From: Halioglobus japonicus | GTDB lineage: Bacteria > Pseudomonadota > Gammaproteobacteria > Pseudomonadales > Halieaceae | Reading direction: 5' to 3' | NCBI GenBank assembly: GCA_902705825.1 | Contig: CACSIL010000023.1 | Coordinates: forward strand, 77,480-141,479 | DNA length: 64,000 nt | Part shown: piece by piece, positions 26,250 through 35,742 of the stretch | Position numbering within the stretch: the first letter of the stretch is position 1 | Layout: the number at the start of each line of letters is the position of its first letter | Translations under genes and position numbers: made by a program | Notes under the pieces: generated by a model | The model's database searches: none | Told to the model about the DNA's origin: nothing | What the model saw: the letters and a program-made list of their open reading frames with translations, nothing else

Positions 26250-27448
26250 GATCGCTCCGTCACCCGCAGCCGGGCACTGACTCGCTCACCCTGCGTACTA
26301 CTGCTTTCCATAATGGCTTCCAGCCCGGCTTCACTCATGCGACTGCGCAACTGCTCGACGCCCTCGAAATCTGCCGCCACAATATTGAGGCGCATCTCAT
26401 TACCTTTATCGTTGTAGTTGATACTGGCAATGCTGGTGCCGGGCATTCCGGCAACTGCACCACCGACGCGCTCGATCAAGCCGACAAAACCACTGGGCTG
26501 CCCGCTACCCCCGAGCACATCCAATTGGCGCCGCAGCTGTTTCTCGGCATCCACAACAGCGCCCTGAGGCATTGCGCGGCGATAGCTTTCCTCAACGGCG
26601 CCACGCAGCGCCAGATTCTGCGCCGACAGATTGCGATACTCCGCATAGATACCCGCCAGTTGAATGATGCAGGCGGCCGCAAACACCGCGGCCACTGCCC
26701 GCCACTGCCGCCACCACAATGCCAGTGGCAGACGCGGTGCATATTCGCCCTGCAGCAGGTTGACCTTGACCTCCGGCAATTCGCTGAGCAGCAGTGCGGC
26801 GCACAAATTACCGCGCCGCCATTGCACCCGATCACGCACGGCCTCGGGAAGCAATGCGGTGTCCGCTTCCTGATCCATACCATACAGAATCACTGCCTTG
26901 GGCTCAGCGGCATCAGAGAGCACGCTTTGCAGCATGGTAGCCAACATATCCCGCTCGACGGTAAAGCCCTCGCACTGTCCTGTGCGGACAATGACCTTGT
27001 CTTCCTCCAGTACCAGGCACCATTCACCGGCCTGCCACGGCAGTAACATGGGTTCGGGGAGCCACAGTTGGATACCCGGAAAATCAGCCAGCAGCGATTG
27101 CCATTCCGCCATCTTCGACGTCGCGGCTATTGCAACGGCATAGGTATCACCCGCCAATGGGCTGTAGGCAAAGTGCAGGTTATCGACATCAGCTGCGACC
27201 TGCTCCTCCAGCATAAAGGGCAGCGACTGATTGAGGTGCTTCTTTTCCTCTGGTGCAACGGCCAGAGTCAACAGCCGGGCATCTGCGCCGGGTGCAGCAA
27301 AGCACACTTTTGTACGTCGTTGTGCCAGGGTAGCGTGCAGACTGTCGCGCACGCTGTCTTCATCCAGCCACTGCGGCTCGGCACCCGCGCCAGGCGGGTA
27401 CCAGGCCAGACGACCCTCGACCAAACGGACTACAGCAGATTCGCGCAA
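26246..27448 (-). CDS. gspL: Type II secretion system protein L
   Basis: A 400-residue protein: cytoplasmic actin-like domain (~1-235, e.g. LPFMLEEQVAADVDNLHFAY), one transmembrane helix at ~245-265 (VAAVFAAACIIQLAGIYAEY) and a periplasmic domain like that of GspM. GspL binds the GspE ATPase and couples it to the membrane platform. The start is TTG at 27448; there is an in-frame stop upstream and no other start codon, and GAGGAAG lies about ten bases ahead. A 62-base gap separates it from gspK. Confidence 0.9.
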   Translation of the reverse strand: MRESAVVRLVEGRLAWYPPGAGAEPQWLDEDSVRDSLHATLAQRRTKVCFAAPGADARLLTLAVAPEEKKHLNQSLPFMLEEQVAADVDNLHFAYSPLAGDTYAVAIAATSKMAEWQSLLADFPGIQLWLPEPMLLPWQAGEWCLVLEEDKVIVRTGQCEGFTVERDMLATMLQSVLSDAAEPKAVILYGMDQEADTALLPEAVRDRVQWRRGNLCAALLLSELPEVKVNLLQGEYAPRLPLALWWRQWRAVAAVFAAACIIQLAGIYAEYRNLSAQNLALRGAVEESYRRAMPQGAVVDAEKQLRRQLDVLGGSGQPSGFVGLIERVGGAVAGMPGTSIASINYNDKGNEMRLNIVAADFEGVEQLRSRMSEAGLEAIMESSSTQGERVSARLRVTERS

Positions 27449-27510
27449 AACGGTGTCTTCCTCACTGGGTAATTCTCACTGCGTCTCTCATTTGTCATGT
27501 CAGCACCCAA

Positions 27511-28563
27511 TTACAGACTGCCACTGGCTCTGACAAGGGTTTCGATTTGGCGATTATGGCGATGGAGCACACTGTACAAGCGCACGTTCCTGTCGGCAAC
27601 CTCCGCTGTGGCATCCAGCAGAAAGTACTCACTGCTCTCCCCCAGCTCATCCCTGACGCCGGTCATGGTTTCCCGCCTACCTTCAAATGCCGCGTTGGCG
27701 AGAAAGTCCGGAATATCCTTGAATCCCACCTCTTCGCGGTACTCTATCAGCGACTGACCTTCTTCCGCGCTCAAGGGGCTGAGATTCTTGTCTGAGTTAA
27801 GCGTGCGCAACACCATCGCCGATGCAGTGTGTATATTGATCGGTTCGGGCGTCTGCGGCCAGACTGTCACGTAGGGCAGCAGTGCCTCGTAGATCTCAGG
27901 CGTCATATACGCCACCGCTCGCAGTTCACTGACACTGCCCATGGGGCGATTGGCCGCGCGATAGGACGGGGTCTGGCCATAATAATAATCATCTTCCACA
28001 CCATTCGCCGAGGGAATGGTATCGGTGTCCAGCCAATCGCTGACGGACTCGGTGATCGCCCTGGCCTCCTGTTCGCTGACAATCGGCTCTTCCAGTGCCT
28101 GCAACAGCCGAATAAATTGCTCCTGCGCCGCAGTATAGGCGATGGTCGCGCCCGATTGATCGGCCTGACGTGGACGCACAGCCAACGCATTCAGGTTGAA
28201 CCGCCCCTGTAAGTCTTCTATCGAACCGCGCATCCACCCAATGTCATCCAGCGGATAATCAGGCGCTTCTTCTGCCCACAGTTCCTCCAGGTCATCGCGC
28301 GTCATACCTTCAGATTTATCCTGATCGTAGTCCATTATCAGCACCATGGCGGCAAGATCCTCCGCCCCGCGCAAATACGCCTGTGCCTGTTCGTCAAACA
28401 GGAGATTGACGCTGCGCTGAAAAAAACGATCAAAATCGCCCTTCATCGCGACAACCAGCGCCGTGGCCAGCGCAAACACCAGCATGGCAACGATCAGAGC
28501 CGCGCCACCCTGAGTGCGGCGCGCGTTGATTGCAGCGCCTGAATTAGAGCGGAGGCAATGCAT
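27511..28563 (-). CDS. gspK: Type II secretion system minor pseudopilin K
   Basis: A 350-residue protein with a prepilin-like N-terminus (RRTQGGAALIVAMLVFALATALVVAM), where Ala follows the cleavage Gly and the usual Glu+5 is absent, both typical of GspK. The large alpha domain (T2SSK) follows, with RGSIEDLQGRFNLNAL and PINIHTASAMVLRTL. GspK caps the I-J-K tip complex of the pseudopilus. ATG at 28563 has GAGG seven bases upstream and overlaps the end of gspJ by 20 bases. Confidence 0.92.
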   Translation of the reverse strand: MHCLRSNSGAAINARRTQGGAALIVAMLVFALATALVVAMKGDFDRFFQRSVNLLFDEQAQAYLRGAEDLAAMVLIMDYDQDKSEGMTRDDLEELWAEEAPDYPLDDIGWMRGSIEDLQGRFNLNALAVRPRQADQSGATIAYTAAQEQFIRLLQALEEPIVSEQEARAITESVSDWLDTDTIPSANGVEDDYYYGQTPSYRAANRPMGSVSELRAVAYMTPEIYEALLPYVTVWPQTPEPINIHTASAMVLRTLNSDKNLSPLSAEEGQSLIEYREEVGFKDIPDFLANAAFEGRRETMTGVRDELGESSEYFLLDATAEVADRNVRLYSVLHRHNRQIETLVRASGSL

Positions 28564-29239
28564 ATAAACGCCTCAATTCGCCCCAGTCCTGCAGCATCAA
28601 CGTCATTTCGATAGCCACTGGCGGCGCCAGTTCCTCATCCGGAGCGCCGGTATCCGCCACCCAGTTTTCCAGCCAATTGGTGGTATCAATGGAAGAACCT
28701 CCTGTCTGTACTTGCAGTGACTCCAGTGTCGGCAGAAACGTCAATCGCAGATCATCCACCTCCTCCAGCAGCAGCACTGTTTGCGGCTCGGTGTCCGCCG
28801 CACGGTCCAGCACGGCGTAGGAGTCGCGCCACAACCCGCCGTCTTCGAGACGATAATTGATCCGCTGCAGATTACTGCGCGGATGGTCATTCGGATTATG
28901 CCACCCTGTGCGCGTAAAACTGAGGGTAAAACGCGCCAGCATGCCGCCCGTCATCGCCGGCTCCACCTCACCGAACTCATCGCGTACCGGTCTGTTGGTG
29001 AACTGTCGCAGATCCCGAGAAATAATCATCATCGCGCGATTCACCTCGTAGATACGGTCGGTATTTTCACGCAGGCTCTCGACGCCCGACATCACCGTGG
29101 ACAGGCTGGTATAGGCGATCATCGAGACGAACGCCGTAATCGCCATCGCGATCAGGACTTCGATCAGGGTGAAACCTGCGGACGGTTTAGTCGTCATCCG
29201 CCATGGTGCCCCTTTTACTGATACGTGGCGGCGTATCAT
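28544..29239 (-). CDS. gspJ: Type II secretion system minor pseudopilin J
   Basis: A 231-residue pseudopilin with the prepilin peptidase site SAG|FTLIEVLIAMAITAFVSM. The frame starts with an ATG (29239) in an ATGA overlap with gspI, giving a long 22-residue leader. An internal ATG at 29197 (MTTKPSAG) would give a normal 8-residue leader, so the real start is uncertain. The C-terminal part is the beta-rich minor-pseudopilin domain. It joins GspI and GspK at the pseudopilus tip. Confidence 0.9.
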   Translation of the reverse strand: MIRRHVSVKGAPWRMTTKPSAGFTLIEVLIAMAITAFVSMIAYTSLSTVMSGVESLRENTDRIYEVNRAMMIISRDLRQFTNRPVRDEFGEVEPAMTGGMLARFTLSFTRTGWHNPNDHPRSNLQRINYRLEDGGLWRDSYAVLDRAADTEPQTVLLLEEVDDLRLTFLPTLESLQVQTGGSSIDTTNWLENWVADTGAPDEELAPPVAIEMTLMLQDWGELRRLYALPPL

Positions 29240-29745
29240 GAACCTGGTAACTCCAATTCCCCTGGAAGAGACTGGGCGGGGTCTGAATCGAGGTCTGAAT
29301 CGAGGTCTGGATCAGGGTCTGGATCGGGGTCACCTTGGGATTGATCCGTCAGCCCATCGGGATCAATCGTAAGATCGCCAAATATAAAAGCCGACAGCTT
29401 GTACAGGGGCTGCTCCCGCCTCTCCTCACTGAGCGCCACGCTGAGTTCCACACGGTAGAAATTCGCGACCTCGGTAGTTTTCGTCTCAACCCACCAGTAC
29501 CAATCGCGATCGACAAACGTGGTCTCGCCGTTGTCCTTACCGGGCTTGATACTGCGAGTGAAGGCAACCACCAACCGCATCTCAGCCAGCTTGTTCACCG
29601 CCACCATCTCGGCCAACGTTTTATCGCGCAGGTAGGCGGCATCGTCCACTTGCTGATACAGCGCCATCAGCAGTGCGGGCAGCGTGATTGCGACGATGGC
29701 CAATGCCACCATCACTTCCACCAGCGTAAATCCGCGAGCGCGCAC
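29236..29745 (-). CDS. gspI: Type II secretion system minor pseudopilin I
   Basis: A 169-residue pseudopilin with a very short leader (MRARG|FTLVEVMVALAIVAI). GTG start at 29745; its first base is the last base of the gspH stop (TAGTG overlap). The core domain fits GspI up to about residue 130. Unusually, it is extended by an acidic Asp-Pro/Asp-Ser tail (DPDPDPDPDLDSDLDSDP) encoded by a 12-bp tandem repeat. Typical GspI proteins are ~120-130 residues long, so ~40 residues are extra. Confidence 0.9.
   Translation of the reverse strand: MRARGFTLVEVMVALAIVAITLPALLMALYQQVDDAAYLRDKTLAEMVAVNKLAEMRLVVAFTRSIKPGKDNGETTFVDRDWYWWVETKTTEVANFYRVELSVALSEERREQPLYKLSAFIFGDLTIDPDGLTDQSQGDPDPDPDPDLDSDLDSDPAQSLPGELELPGS
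29281..29328. repeat. 12-bp tandem repeat (4 units) inside gspI
   Basis: Four contiguous 12-base units on the plus strand: GTCTGAATCGAG twice (29281-29304), then GTCTGGATCAGG and GTCTGGATCGGG. Each unit encodes four residues (D-x-D-x) on the minus strand, so gain or loss of units keeps the gspI frame. The array sits ~40 bases before the gspI stop. Confidence 0.85.
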
Positions 29746-30362
29746 TACCGATAGCCCTCCTCTTCTTCTCGCTGACCACGCAGCAGCAGATCAAAACGCC
29801 CCAGCAGATCCCACTCTATGCGCCACAGCAGGTCACCGCTTTCGGCCTGGCGCACATTGATCGCACCAACCGTGGTTTCACCGCTTGAGTAAAAAACGAT
29901 CTGCGGGCTGATGCGATCCTCGTCCTCTTCGTAGTCGTTGTCATCCAGCGACAACTCCACTACGGGTGCATCCTCGAGTTCAAGCTCCAGCTCGACGCCC
30001 GGCACAAACTGTTGCGAGGCGAATATCTCGCCACCGCGCGTGGGCTCCTCCCAACCGTCGATCTGGCGTTCCAGCCAGTGATAACTGTAGACCGTGTCGC
30101 CCGCATCCTCCTCTTCCTGCAGCAGCAGCCCGTAGTCGATGCCGGACATCTGCGCTTCATCCAATGCGTAGCTGGCCACATCAACCAGCCCCCGAACCTG
30201 TGCTTCCAGTTTGATATCCTGACCACCGGAGTTGACGGAAATGTTCACCAGGGTGGTGAGCAATACGACAACCATCAGGGCCACCAGCAGTTCCAGCAGA
30301 CTGAAACCGCGTTGACGTGCGCCCGGCGAAGCGCAGGACCCTGTTATAGAAGATTGGGGCAT
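29745..30362 (-). CDS. gspH: Type II secretion system minor pseudopilin H
   Basis: A 205-residue pseudopilin: leader MPQSSITGSCASPGARQRG then FSLLELLVALMVVVLLTTLV, with Glu at +5. The C-terminal domain is the GspH/FimT type (e.g. GETTVGAINVRQAESGDLLWRI). No Shine-Dalgarno is visible before the ATG; instead an 18-base hairpin (30370-30387) sits just upstream. An unusually acidic stretch (ELELELEDAPVVELSLDDND) lies mid-protein. The 112-base gap to gspG is the largest inside the operon. Confidence 0.9.
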   Translation of the reverse strand: MPQSSITGSCASPGARQRGFSLLELLVALMVVVLLTTLVNISVNSGGQDIKLEAQVRGLVDVASYALDEAQMSGIDYGLLLQEEEDAGDTVYSYHWLERQIDGWEEPTRGGEIFASQQFVPGVELELELEDAPVVELSLDDNDYEEDEDRISPQIVFYSSGETTVGAINVRQAESGDLLWRIEWDLLGRFDLLLRGQREEEEGYR

Positions 30363-30369
30363 GCGATCA

Positions 30370-30387
30370 CAGTGCTTGACAGCACTG
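30370..30387 (-). other. Hairpin CAGTGC-N6-GCACTG just upstream of gspH
   Basis: Perfect 6-bp arms with a six-base loop lie 8-25 bases ahead of the gspH ATG (minus strand), where a ribosome-binding site would be expected and none is seen. It could be an mRNA processing or translation-control element between the abundant GspG and the minor pseudopilins. It is short and may be chance. Confidence 0.35.
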
Positions 30388-30474
30388 CCTAAAACCCGGT
30401 GTTTGCGGGTAACTGCTTGAGTCCTGAGGGGACATAGCGGTCAGGATGTCCAGCGAGGCGAAGTGCCATTGCTT

Positions 30475-30909
30475 TCAGTCCTCTGACTTCCAGTTGCCGA
30501 TATCAGCGGCCTGGCCTTCACCACCGGAGAGGCCATCGGCTCCCAGTGAATAAATGTCTATCTCGCCGTGCTCGCCCGGACTGAGGTAGAGATAAGGACG
30601 ACCCCAGGGATCGATCGGCAGCTCCGAGAGGTAACCGCCCTCTTTAAAATTGCGCGGCTCGGGGCTCATCGTGCTGGCTTCAACCAGCGCCTCAAGCCCC
30701 TGCTCGGTAGTCGGGTAGACATAGTTGTCCAGCCGGTAGATCTTCAACGCGGTTTCAATAGCTTTGAAATCCGCCTGCGCCTTTTGCACGCGGGCCTCGT
30801 CGGCGCGATTGAGCACGGTGGGCGCAACCACGCTGATCAACAAGCCCATAATTACCAGTACCACCAGAATTTCCACCAGGGAGAACCCGGCATTGCTTCG
30901 CTGTTTCAT
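30475..30909 (-). CDS. gspG: Type II secretion system major pseudopilin G
   Basis: A 144-residue protein, the major subunit of the pseudopilus. Leader MKQRSNAG, then FSLVEILVVLVIMGLLISVVAP with Glu+5; the conserved GspG C-terminus is present (YPTTEQGLEALV, LPIDPWGRPYLYLSPGEHGEIDIYSLGADG), including the calcium-binding loop region. Its ATG follows the gspF stop by three bases. Confidence 0.95.
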   Translation of the reverse strand: MKQRSNAGFSLVEILVVLVIMGLLISVVAPTVLNRADEARVQKAQADFKAIETALKIYRLDNYVYPTTEQGLEALVEASTMSPEPRNFKEGGYLSELPIDPWGRPYLYLSPGEHGEIDIYSLGADGLSGGEGQAADIGNWKSED

Positions 30910-30912
30910 TGT

Positions 30913-32133
30913 TCAGTTCACCATTGTATTAAGATCGAATATCGGTAGTAGAATCGCCAGCACGATAGTAAGCACCATGCCACCCATGAACACCACCATC
31001 AGCGGTTCAAACAGGCTCATCAGCGTACCCATGGTCATTTCCAGCTCACGCTCCTGATTGGTCGCCGAGCGCTCCAGCATACTTTCCAACTCGCCGCTGG
31101 CCTCGCCGCTGGCCACCATATGCACCATCATCGGCGGAAAGCGGCCACTCTCCTTGAGCGCGCGGTTCAGGCTGCTGCCCTCCTGCACGTGTGCCGCTAC
31201 GGCAACACTGTCCTCGCGCAACACCAGATTAGTCAACACCTCACCGGCAATACGCAGTGATTCCAGCAGGGGAACACCACTGGCCATCAGAATGCTGAGC
31301 GTGGACGCGAAGCGGGCTGTATCCATTGCAACAACCACCCGCGACACACCCGGCATGCGAAGTAGCATTTTATGCCAGCGCTTTTTGCGCACCGTGTTGC
31401 GCAACAGATGCTGCAGCGCAAAATAAATGACCAGCAATCCCGCCAGCAACCAGAGGCCGTATTCCTGAAAGAAATCACTAGTGGCAATTAGACCTCGTGT
31501 CAGCGCGGGCAGTTCCCGGTGACTGTGGGCGAAAATACCCACCAATTCCGGCACCACAAAAATCAACAACAGCAACACCACCGCTATCGCAACCCCGACC
31601 AGTATAAAGGGGTAGATCATTGCCATTTTCAGCTTTTGCCCGGTGTACTGGCGCTGCTCTGTGTAATCCGCCAACTGCTGTAATACCGGGCCCAAAAACC
31701 CCGCATGCTCGCCAGCATTGACCATGGCGCGATACATTTCATTGAACACGCGCGGAAACTCACCCATCGCATAGGCCAGCGTGTGGCCCTCGGCCACTCG
31801 CGATCGCACCTGCAGCAACATGCCCTTGATACGGTTGCTGCGGCTCTGCTCGGCCGCCGCCTGCAGGGCCTCGTCCAGCGGCAGATTAGCCTCCACCAGT
31901 GTCGCAAGTTGGCGGGTGATAAGCGCCAGATCGCTGACGCTGACACGCGAAAATACGGTAGCAGGACGAAATCCCGGTGTACTTGATTCTGCCTTGTTGG
32001 CCTGCGCGACCTCCACCGGCCGCAGTTCCTGTCCGCGCAACTGGGTGCGGACCTGTCGCTCGGAGTCTCCCTCGAGCACGCCTTTGACCATCTTCCCCTG
32101 AGGGTTCAACGCCCGATAGCGATACGCCGTCAC
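30913..32133 (-). CDS. gspF: Type II secretion system inner-membrane platform protein F
   Basis: A 406-residue polytopic membrane protein with the two T2SSF repeats (~70-190 and ~270-395), each followed by hydrophobic helices; three transmembrane segments in total (around 170-195, 220-240 and 375-400). Typical motifs are FTRQLA-like ALITRQLATLVEANLPL and GEASGELESMLERSA. GTG start with AAGGA upstream. It is the core of the assembly platform that GspE acts on. Confidence 0.94.
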   Translation of the reverse strand: MTAYRYRALNPQGKMVKGVLEGDSERQVRTQLRGQELRPVEVAQANKAESSTPGFRPATVFSRVSVSDLALITRQLATLVEANLPLDEALQAAAEQSRSNRIKGMLLQVRSRVAEGHTLAYAMGEFPRVFNEMYRAMVNAGEHAGFLGPVLQQLADYTEQRQYTGQKLKMAMIYPFILVGVAIAVVLLLLIFVVPELVGIFAHSHRELPALTRGLIATSDFFQEYGLWLLAGLLVIYFALQHLLRNTVRKKRWHKMLLRMPGVSRVVVAMDTARFASTLSILMASGVPLLESLRIAGEVLTNLVLREDSVAVAAHVQEGSSLNRALKESGRFPPMMVHMVASGEASGELESMLERSATNQERELEMTMGTLMSLFEPLMVVFMGGMVLTIVLAILLPIFDLNTMVN

Positions 32134-32163
32134 GATTCAATCCTTGGCATCAGCAACACTTAC

Positions 32164-33690
32164 TCAGACGATGGAAGTCACGCGCATGACTTCCTCGATA
32201 CTGGTCTCGCCCGCCAAAATCCGGCGTCGACCATCGCTTTCTATACCCGGATACTTGATCCGCGCGACTTTCAGGATATCCTGTTCGTTGGCGCTTTCGT
32301 AAACCATCTGCCGCACATCATCATCGATTTCAACCATCTCATAGATGCCTGTACGACCGTGATAGCCGGTGTATTTACATCTCTCGCAGCCCTTGGCGTG
32401 GTAGATGCTCACCGCTTTCTCATCATCACCGAGGCGCAACAATTCGCGCTCCGCTGAGTTGGGCTCGGCCTGCTCCTTGCACTCGTTACACAGCAGCCGC
32501 ACCAGGCGCTGAGCCATCACGGCGATCAAACTGGAGGACAACAGGAACGGTTCTATCCCCATGTCTTTCAAGCGAGTAATTGCGCCCACCGCCGTATTCG
32601 TGTGCAGTGTCGACAATACCAGGTGCCCGGTCAGGGATGCCTGCACCGCAATTTCTGCAGTTTCCAGATCGCGGATCTCGCCCACCATCACCACATCGGG
32701 ATCCTGGCGTAAAATCGCACGCAAACCGCGCGCAAATGTCATATCAACCTTGGAATTTACCTGCGTCTGGCCAATACCGGGCAGCATATATTCAACGGGA
32801 TCTTCTATCGTGAGGATATTGCGGGATGTCTCATTGATCTCCCCCAACCCGGCATACAAGGTGGTGGTCTTACCGGAGCCCGTTGGACCTGTCACAAGAA
32901 TAATACCGTGAGGGCTATGCAGGTGTTTATTAAAGGCTTTGAGTACCTGCTCGTTCATCGCCAACTGGGTCAATTGTAATTGTCCCGCCGCCGTATCCAG
33001 CAATCGCAACACCACCCGTTCACCGTGCGCGGAAGGGATGGTCGACATGCGGATATCCACCGCGTGTCCGGCGATTTTTACCGAGATACGACCATCCTGT
33101 GGCACGCGTTTCTCGGCAATATCCAGCCGTGCCATGACCTTCAGGCGAGACACCAGCAACGGTGCCAGCATTCGCTTGGGTGACAGGACTTCGGCCAGCA
33201 CGCCGTCAATGCGGTAGCGCACGCTGAGTCTGTCCTCGAATGTCTCGATGTGGATATCGGACGCCTGCTCCCGCACTGCCTGTGACAAGACCGCGTTGAT
33301 TAGTCGGATAATGGGTGCATCATCTTCCGTATCCATGAGGTCGCCGGCATCGGGGATCGCATCGGCCAGTCGACTCAGATCGACGTCTGCGCCGATATCC
33401 TCTGCCATTTGCACGGCTTCATTGTTGTTGCGCTGGTAGGCCAGAGTCAGACGTCGTTTGAAATCACTCTCAGGCACACTCTGCAGGGCAAAGGGCGCGC
33501 CGAGCATACGCCGCAACTCCGTCAACACGGTGATTTTAGGCTCGCCGAGATGCACCACCAGGGCGGCACCTTCATCGGTGGCGTCCAGCAGCACACCGTG
33601 CTGCTGCGCAAAGGTGAAGGGTATAGCAGGCCGGACAGGCGCGCTCGCTACGGGCGCATCTGCTGCTACCAGCTCGGCGGACTCAGTCAC
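32164..33690 (-). CDS. gspE: Type II secretion system ATPase E
   Basis: A 508-residue AAA-like secretion ATPase. N1E/N2E domains occupy ~1-140; the ATPase core contains Walker A GPTGSGKTTTLYAGL, the Asp box MTFARGLRAILRQDPDVVMVGEIRD, the His box TGHLVLSTLHTNTA and the zinc tetra-cysteine site CNECK…CERCKY. I place the start at GTG 33690, which overlaps the gspD stop as GTGA and gives a normal length; the frame remains open to 33783 only within gspD. It powers pseudopilus assembly. Confidence 0.95.
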   Translation of the reverse strand: MTESAELVAADAPVASAPVRPAIPFTFAQQHGVLLDATDEGAALVVHLGEPKITVLTELRRMLGAPFALQSVPESDFKRRLTLAYQRNNNEAVQMAEDIGADVDLSRLADAIPDAGDLMDTEDDAPIIRLINAVLSQAVREQASDIHIETFEDRLSVRYRIDGVLAEVLSPKRMLAPLLVSRLKVMARLDIAEKRVPQDGRISVKIAGHAVDIRMSTIPSAHGERVVLRLLDTAAGQLQLTQLAMNEQVLKAFNKHLHSPHGIILVTGPTGSGKTTTLYAGLGEINETSRNILTIEDPVEYMLPGIGQTQVNSKVDMTFARGLRAILRQDPDVVMVGEIRDLETAEIAVQASLTGHLVLSTLHTNTAVGAITRLKDMGIEPFLLSSSLIAVMAQRLVRLLCNECKEQAEPNSAERELLRLGDDEKAVSIYHAKGCERCKYTGYHGRTGIYEMVEIDDDVRQMVYESANEQDILKVARIKYPGIESDGRRRILAGETSIEEVMRVTSIV

Positions 33691-35723
33691 CGGCCATCCA
33701 CCGGTGGCGCGGGAGCACCCGGCCCGTAACTGCCAGACTGCACTTCCTTGAGCGAGTCCAGTTCCTTCAATGTCTCCTCCCACTCATCCATCATGGGAAG
33801 GTTGGCATCGTCGAGATACGTCAACCCCCTATCCTTGCGCAAGGCCTGCTGATCTCGAATATAACGGTATTTCTCCGCGGAGGCTCCGGCCAATGCGGCA
33901 TCGTCGCGGATAATTGTGGTACGTATGAAAATCATCAAATTCTGCTTTGTCACCTTCTCGGCATCGCTGCGAAACAGCCTGCCGAGATAGGGAATATCCC
34001 CTAACAGCGGCACCTTCTGCTGGGCGTCCTGCACGTCGTCCTTGATGAGCCCACCGAGCACCACGATCTGACCGTCGATCGCCAGAACCTTGGTCTCAAT
34101 CTTGCGCTCATTGGTAATGATATCCGATGCCGAGTTTGTTACCGATAGCCCACTGAGACTGGAAACCTCCTGCGAGATATCCAGCACCACGGCATCGCCC
34201 TCGTTGATATGCGGCGTCACAGTCAGGGTGATACCCACGTTTTCCCGTTCAATGGTCTGGAAGGGGTTAGTCGCGCTGTCGGCCGTCGAGGTGAATGAGC
34301 CCGTTACAAAGGGCACGTTTTGCCCTACGGTGATGTAGGCCTCCTGGTTATCCAGTGTCAATATACTGGGTGTAGAGAGGATATTGGCATTTGAAGTTTC
34401 TTTCAGCGCATTCAGAATGACCGTCATGGATAGCCCGTCGCTGATCTGCCCCCAACCGAGAGAGAGCCCCGGCGTTCCCGCCAGCGCGGCCGCCAACGAG
34501 CCTATATTGACATCGCCATCGTCCGAATCCTCCGGCAGTACAGCTGCGCCAATATTGGCTGCCCTGACATCCGCTGCGTTGATATTACTGCCGTAAAAGC
34601 CGCTGTTATCGGCAAACAGCCACTGCAGCCCCAGATCCTGTCCGTCGATGACTTCCATCTCGACGATAATCGCCTCCACCAGCACCTGCGCGCGGCGAAT
34701 ATCCAGACGTTGAATCACCGCCTCCAGAGCGGCCATTTCGTCTGTATCCGCGGTGATAATCAGGGCGTTAGTGCCCTCATCCGCCTCGATCGTGGAAGTG
34801 TTGCCAGAGCCCCCGGCTTTAATACCCTCGGCAGGTTCCAGCTCACTGATGTTTTTCATCACCCGGGTCAGCACTTCTGCGATATCCAGCGCATTGGCGT
34901 ATTCCAGATAGATCACCTTGACGTTGCCGCTTTGCTCCAGCGGCGTGTCGAGATGGCTGATCAGACTGCGCATGCGGGCGCGCTCCAGTTCGTCGCCACT
35001 GATCAGCACACTGTTTGTGCGTGTGTCGGCTACCAGCAACGTCTCCTGCTCACCACCGGCCGCTTTGGCCTCGGACTTGTTGAGCTGGTCCAGCATCTTT
35101 ACGACGTCTTCGGCCACCGCGTAACGTAGCTTGATGACATCCGTCTCCTGCACGGCGGATTTGTCCATGCGCTCAATGATGTCCCTGATCTTGTCAATAT
35201 TGGACGATATATCGGAAATAATGATCGCGTTACTGGGCGCATAGGCGGCCATATGCGCCTGTTGCGGCACCAGCGGGCGCAGCACGGGGATCAGCTTGGC
35301 TGCCGATATATTGTCCAGCCTCAGCACCTGGGTGACATATTCTTCAGAGGTGATACCGGACTGGCCGTCACTGACGCTGACAGGCGCCGAGCGGGCATCC
35401 TTGTTCTGTATCACCCGCACTACCTCGCCGGAACGCACCGCTGCGTAACCGTGCACATCCAGGATCGAGAGAAACAGCTGGTAGAGCTCTCCGGCAGACA
35501 CCGGCTTGGACGAAATAACCTTCACCTTGCCTTTAACAGCGGGGTCAACCACGATGGTCGTGCCGGTGGCTTCCGCGACAAACTTGATCAACTCCTGAAT
35601 ATCGGTGTCATTCAGGTTCACCGTGTAGTCCTGCGCCGAGAGCGGGACGCTGCCAAACGCCAGCGCAAGCAGCAAGCTCAGTACACGGATGGGGTGAAAC
35701 CGGTTGGTTGCATTCACTGACAT
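33687..35723 (-). CDS. gspD: Type II secretion system outer-membrane secretin D
   Basis: A 678-residue secretin: signal peptide (…VLSLLLALAFGSVPLSAQ), N0 domain (YTVNLNDTDIQELIKFVAEATG), three N-domains (to ~320) and the C-terminal secretin channel, with VPFVTGSF and the VPLLGDIPYLGRLFRS block. It forms the dodecameric or pentadecameric outer-membrane pore. No gspS pilotin gene is seen nearby. Start at ATG 35723 with AAAGGA upstream; the frame extends to 35759 but overlaps gspC there. Confidence 0.95.
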   Translation of the reverse strand: MSVNATNRFHPIRVLSLLLALAFGSVPLSAQDYTVNLNDTDIQELIKFVAEATGTTIVVDPAVKGKVKVISSKPVSAGELYQLFLSILDVHGYAAVRSGEVVRVIQNKDARSAPVSVSDGQSGITSEEYVTQVLRLDNISAAKLIPVLRPLVPQQAHMAAYAPSNAIIISDISSNIDKIRDIIERMDKSAVQETDVIKLRYAVAEDVVKMLDQLNKSEAKAAGGEQETLLVADTRTNSVLISGDELERARMRSLISHLDTPLEQSGNVKVIYLEYANALDIAEVLTRVMKNISELEPAEGIKAGGSGNTSTIEADEGTNALIITADTDEMAALEAVIQRLDIRRAQVLVEAIIVEMEVIDGQDLGLQWLFADNSGFYGSNINAADVRAANIGAAVLPEDSDDGDVNIGSLAAALAGTPGLSLGWGQISDGLSMTVILNALKETSNANILSTPSILTLDNQEAYITVGQNVPFVTGSFTSTADSATNPFQTIERENVGITLTVTPHINEGDAVVLDISQEVSSLSGLSVTNSASDIITNERKIETKVLAIDGQIVVLGGLIKDDVQDAQQKVPLLGDIPYLGRLFRSDAEKVTKQNLMIFIRTTIIRDDAALAGASAEKYRYIRDQQALRKDRGLTYLDDANLPMMDEWEETLKELDSLKEVQSGSYGPGAPAPPVDGR

Positions 35724-35742
35724 TCTATCCTTTTGCAAAATT

